Shown here: positions 5,175-6,925 of the stretch, in pieces
Layout of the letters: the number at the start of each line of letters is the position of its first letter
How positions within the stretch are numbered: the first letter of the stretch is position 1
DNA from: an uncultured Phenylobacterium sp.
Lineage (GTDB): Bacteria; Pseudomonadota; Alphaproteobacteria; Caulobacterales; Caulobacteraceae
Reading direction: 5' to 3'
Assembly: GCA_945952175.1 (NCBI GenBank)
Contig: CAMFHW010000227.1
Coordinates: forward strand, 1-6,925
Length of the DNA: 6,925 bases
The notes under the pieces: generated by a model
What the model was told of the DNA's origin: nothing
Seen by the model: only the letters and a program-made list of their open reading frames with translations
Database searches by the model: none
Position numbers and translations under genes: made by a program

Positions 5175-6668
5175 TCAGGCGGCCGGGCGCAGATAGAGCG
5201 GATTTCCCAGCAAAAGCAGCTTCCCATCGCCCGAACGCACGTCAATCCGCAGCCAATGGGCCTTTCCGTCGGCGGTCAGCGACAGGCTCCTGCGCGCTTC
5301 CGCCGCACCCAGGGAGACCTCGAAAGACCGGACCAGGCCGGCGCCGTCGCCGGCCAGGCTGAGCCTGGCGCCCGGCGGGGCGCCGGCCACATGGACCTCG
5401 ATCTCGACCGCCGCTCCGGCGGCGGCGGCCAGCGCATCCCCCATCTCGGCCCGGGCCGCGCCCGCTCGCGCCTCGACCTCCAGCAGCCGGTCCTTCGTGC
5501 CCCAGACGTCGACGAAGACGTGCCCGGCCCGGATCGCCTCCAGCACAGCGGCCTGGCTCAGCTCGCGGGCATGGACCACCGTGGTCGGCAGGCCGATCGC
5601 AGGCGGCTTGTCGGCCGCCAGGGTCGCCTCGTGATTGTCGGAGCCGCCGACGGCCGCGATCCGGAAGCCCGCGTTCAGCCGCGCCTCCCAGAAGGGAATC
5701 GAGCTCAGCGGCCCCTCGGGACCCAGCACCTGCAGGCTGCCGCCGTTGATCGCCTCCATGGCCGGGATCCGGCTCCAATCCGTCTGGGCCGTCCAGCCGC
5801 AGCCCATGCACACCTCGCCGGAGGGCAGGCCCGGATGATTGACCGAGATCAGGGCGTGGGCGGCCTCCACCTCGTCGAGGATCGCGTCGAGGGTGGGCGC
5901 CCTTGGCGAGCCGAGCTGGAAGTCCAGCGGCGCCGTGGTCCCGAACACGTTGGCGTGGCCCCTGAAGGTCGTGATCTCGCGGGCCGGGATCAGCAGCAGG
6001 TCGTCGAAATAGGGCGCGAGTTCGCGCAGCGCATTGTTCTGGGCCACGGCGTTGTGGTCGCTGACCGCGATGAAATCGAGGCCCCGCGCCTCGGCCGCCT
6101 CCAGCGTCTTGAACACCGGACAGGGGACCTTGGCGCCGCTCTTCGACAGGCACGCCCCGTCGGAGTGGGCCGTGTGCATGTGCAGGTCGCCGCGATACCA
6201 GCCCGGCCCCGCCTTCACCGGCTGCTTGCCGAACCCGGGAAATGGCGTGTCCGCCCGATCGAACCAGATCTTCGCGGTATAGGCCGCGCTCGCGGTCTTG
6301 CGCAGGTTCGGCGCGCCCAGCACCAGCTTCCAGGTCCCTGGCGGCAAGGGGCCCGGCAGGTAGGAGGGCGTCGCGTCCGCCTCCTCGATGGTGAAGGCCT
6401 GCTTGTTGCCGCCGCTCCAGCCGCGCATCCGCGCCGGATCTCGGACGCCGAGATCGATCACCGAGCGCTGGTCGCGGCCGGTATAGTCGAACGCCACGGT
6501 CAGCCGCACCGTCCCGGCCGGCAGCCTGAACGGGACCTCGCGATAGGTCTCGTGGTCCCTGCCAGTCAGGGTTCCGGTCAGCACCAGGTCCGGCGCGCGC
6601 TCGGCCAGCGCGGGACCCGCGACGAGGCCGACGGCCAGCGCCAGCGCCCGAACGAGCTTGCGGATCAT
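5175..6668 (-). CDS. Exported PHP-domain metallohydrolase, CehA/McbA-type
   Basis: The 497-residue protein begins with a signal peptide (basic MIRKLVR, hydrophobic core, cleavage likely after AGPALA at about 22), so it acts in the periplasm or outside. Residues about 25-140 form a beta-rich domain; the PHP metal-binding domain spans about 157-385, and a beta-rich C-terminal domain follows. Likely metal ligands are H163 and H165 (DLHMHT), D170, D204/H205 (VSDHN), E231 (REITTF), H238, H278 (VNHP), and D344/H346 (GGSDNHE). This is the pattern of CehA/McbA-family hydrolases, some of which cleave carbamate or other esters; the substrate cannot be inferred. Four cysteines (173, 183, 287, 290; the last two as CMGC) may be disulphides or metal ligands. 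The start at 6668 is fixed by the signal peptide and ribosome binding site; the open frame continues to 6878 but runs into the divergent gene. Confidence 0.88.
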   Translation of the reverse strand: MIRKLVRALALAVGLVAGPALAERAPDLVLTGTLTGRDHETYREVPFRLPAGTVRLTVAFDYTGRDQRSVIDLGVRDPARMRGWSGGNKQAFTIEEADATPSYLPGPLPPGTWKLVLGAPNLRKTASAAYTAKIWFDRADTPFPGFGKQPVKAGPGWYRGDLHMHTAHSDGACLSKSGAKVPCPVFKTLEAAEARGLDFIAVSDHNAVAQNNALRELAPYFDDLLLIPAREITTFRGHANVFGTTAPLDFQLGSPRAPTLDAILDEVEAAHALISVNHPGLPSGEVCMGCGWTAQTDWSRIPAMEAINGGSLQVLGPEGPLSSIPFWEARLNAGFRIAAVGGSDNHEATLAADKPPAIGLPTTVVHARELSQAAVLEAIRAGHVFVDVWGTKDRLLEVEARAGAARAEMGDALAAAAGAAVEIEVHVAGAPPGARLSLAGDGAGLVRSFEVSLGAAEARRSLSLTADGKAHWLRIDVRSGDGKLLLLGNPLYLRPAA

Positions 6669-6764
6669 GTCGGCCCTCCCCGGCGCTCCGGTCGCAAGCT
6701 GTACATCACCGCGGCGCCGAACGCCCGGCTTGTCGTCCTGCGGCGAATGGGACATCCAGGCCGC
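6669..6764. other. Divergent intergenic region between the PHP hydrolase and ureohydrolase-family genes
   Basis: This 96-base gap must hold promoters for both divergent genes unless transcription starts inside them. Apart from the ribosome binding site of the minus-strand gene I see only weak promoter-like words (for example TTGTCG about 30 bases before the plus-strand ATG). I do not claim a specific promoter. Confidence 0.4.
6674..6681 (-). promoter_or_regulatory. Ribosome binding site of the PHP hydrolase gene
   Basis: On the minus strand GGGGAGGG lies five bases before the ATG at 6668. Together with the signal peptide that begins there it decides the start against the upstream in-frame ATG at 6878. 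Confidence 0.7.
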
Positions 6765-6925
6765 ATGACCTCCGCCGCCGTCGCCTTGCTGGGCCTGCCT
6801 ACCGACGTCAATTCGTCCTTCCTGCGCGGGCCCGCCAAGGGGCCGGCCGCCATCCGCGCGGCGCTGGCCTCCGACCACGCCAACCTCGCCACCGAGGCAG
6901 GGCTGGATCTCGGCGACCCCGCGAT
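6765..6925 (+). CDS. Arginase/agmatinase-family protein, N-terminal part (3' end outside window)
   Basis: The first 53 codons are visible. The sequence ALLGLPTDVNSSFLRGPAKG followed by PAAIRAAL is the N-terminal signature of the ureohydrolase superfamily (arginase, agmatinase, formimidoylglutamase and relatives), which hydrolyse guanidino-type groups with a dinuclear manganese centre. The metal-binding motifs (GGDH, DAHxD, SxDxDxxDP) lie beyond the window, so neither the substrate nor catalytic competence can be judged. The ATG at 6765 is preferred because CCAGG lies a few bases upstream and the fold starts immediately; an in-frame ATG at 6747 would add MGHPGR. The gene diverges from the PHP hydrolase gene. 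Confidence 0.8.
   Translation, partial: MTSAAVALLGLPTDVNSSFLRGPAKGPAAIRAALASDHANLATEAGLDLGDPA

Noticed and set aside
6669..6878. Extension of the PHP hydrolase to a start at 6878
   Set aside because: It would overlap the divergent ureohydrolase gene and bury the signal peptide. A strong ribosome binding site precedes the ATG at 6668.

Overview
The window is very GC-rich and densely coded, and it looks like an alphaproteobacterial chromosome, most likely Caulobacterales (Caulobacter or Phenylobacterium-like). The main reason is gene order: cheR, cheB, cheY, cheD, a small helical protein, a tailed CheY-like protein and a small helical protein. This matches the downstream half of the main chemotaxis cluster of Caulobacter crescentus as I recall it (cheRI-cheBI-cheYII-cheD-cheU-cheYIII-cheE). 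I assigned families from motifs and order, without a database search.

Layout. Positions 1-3782 are one plus-strand operon: the 3' end of cheR, then cheB, cheY, cheD, a cheU-like gene, a cheYIII-like receiver and a cheE-like gene. Junctions overlap by 1-4 bp, except a 15-bp gap before the cheYIII-like gene. Positions 3783-3913 hold a long imperfect inverted repeat (two 33-nt arms, 30 of 33 matching) and no gene. Positions 5040-3914, on the minus strand and convergent, hold a second copy of the last two operon genes: a CheYIII-like protein with a degenerate receiver, overlapping by 4 bp a CheE-like gene. Positions 5041-5174 are a leader with a hairpin beside the ribosome binding site. Positions 6668-5175 (minus) encode an exported PHP-type metallohydrolase of the CehA/McbA type. 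Diverging from it, from 6765, is the start of an arginase/agmatinase-family gene cut by the window end.

How the genes work together. CheR methylates receptors, CheB demethylates or deamidates them when phosphorylated, CheD deamidates receptor glutamines, and CheY carries the phosphoryl signal to the flagellar motor. The CheU-, CheYIII- and CheE-like proteins are lineage-specific additions without a proven biochemical role that I can cite. The PHP hydrolase and the ureohydrolase do not look functionally linked to chemotaxis.

The most notable observation is the convergent duplication of the cheYIII-cheE pair. The copied receiver has lost most of its phosphorylation pocket (acidic pair now Glu-Glu, MPxMDG loop gone, switch Thr position now Ala), while the arginine-rich tail after the receiver is almost unchanged (22 of 27 residues identical, against 21 of 54 in the adjoining receiver segment). 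This suggests the tail, not phosphorylation, is the constrained part. Second, the CheU-like protein carries a D-x-x-x-Q pair in a predicted helix and an acidic-hydrophobic C-terminus, weakly recalling CheZ, and CheD ends in nearly the same C-terminal peptide.
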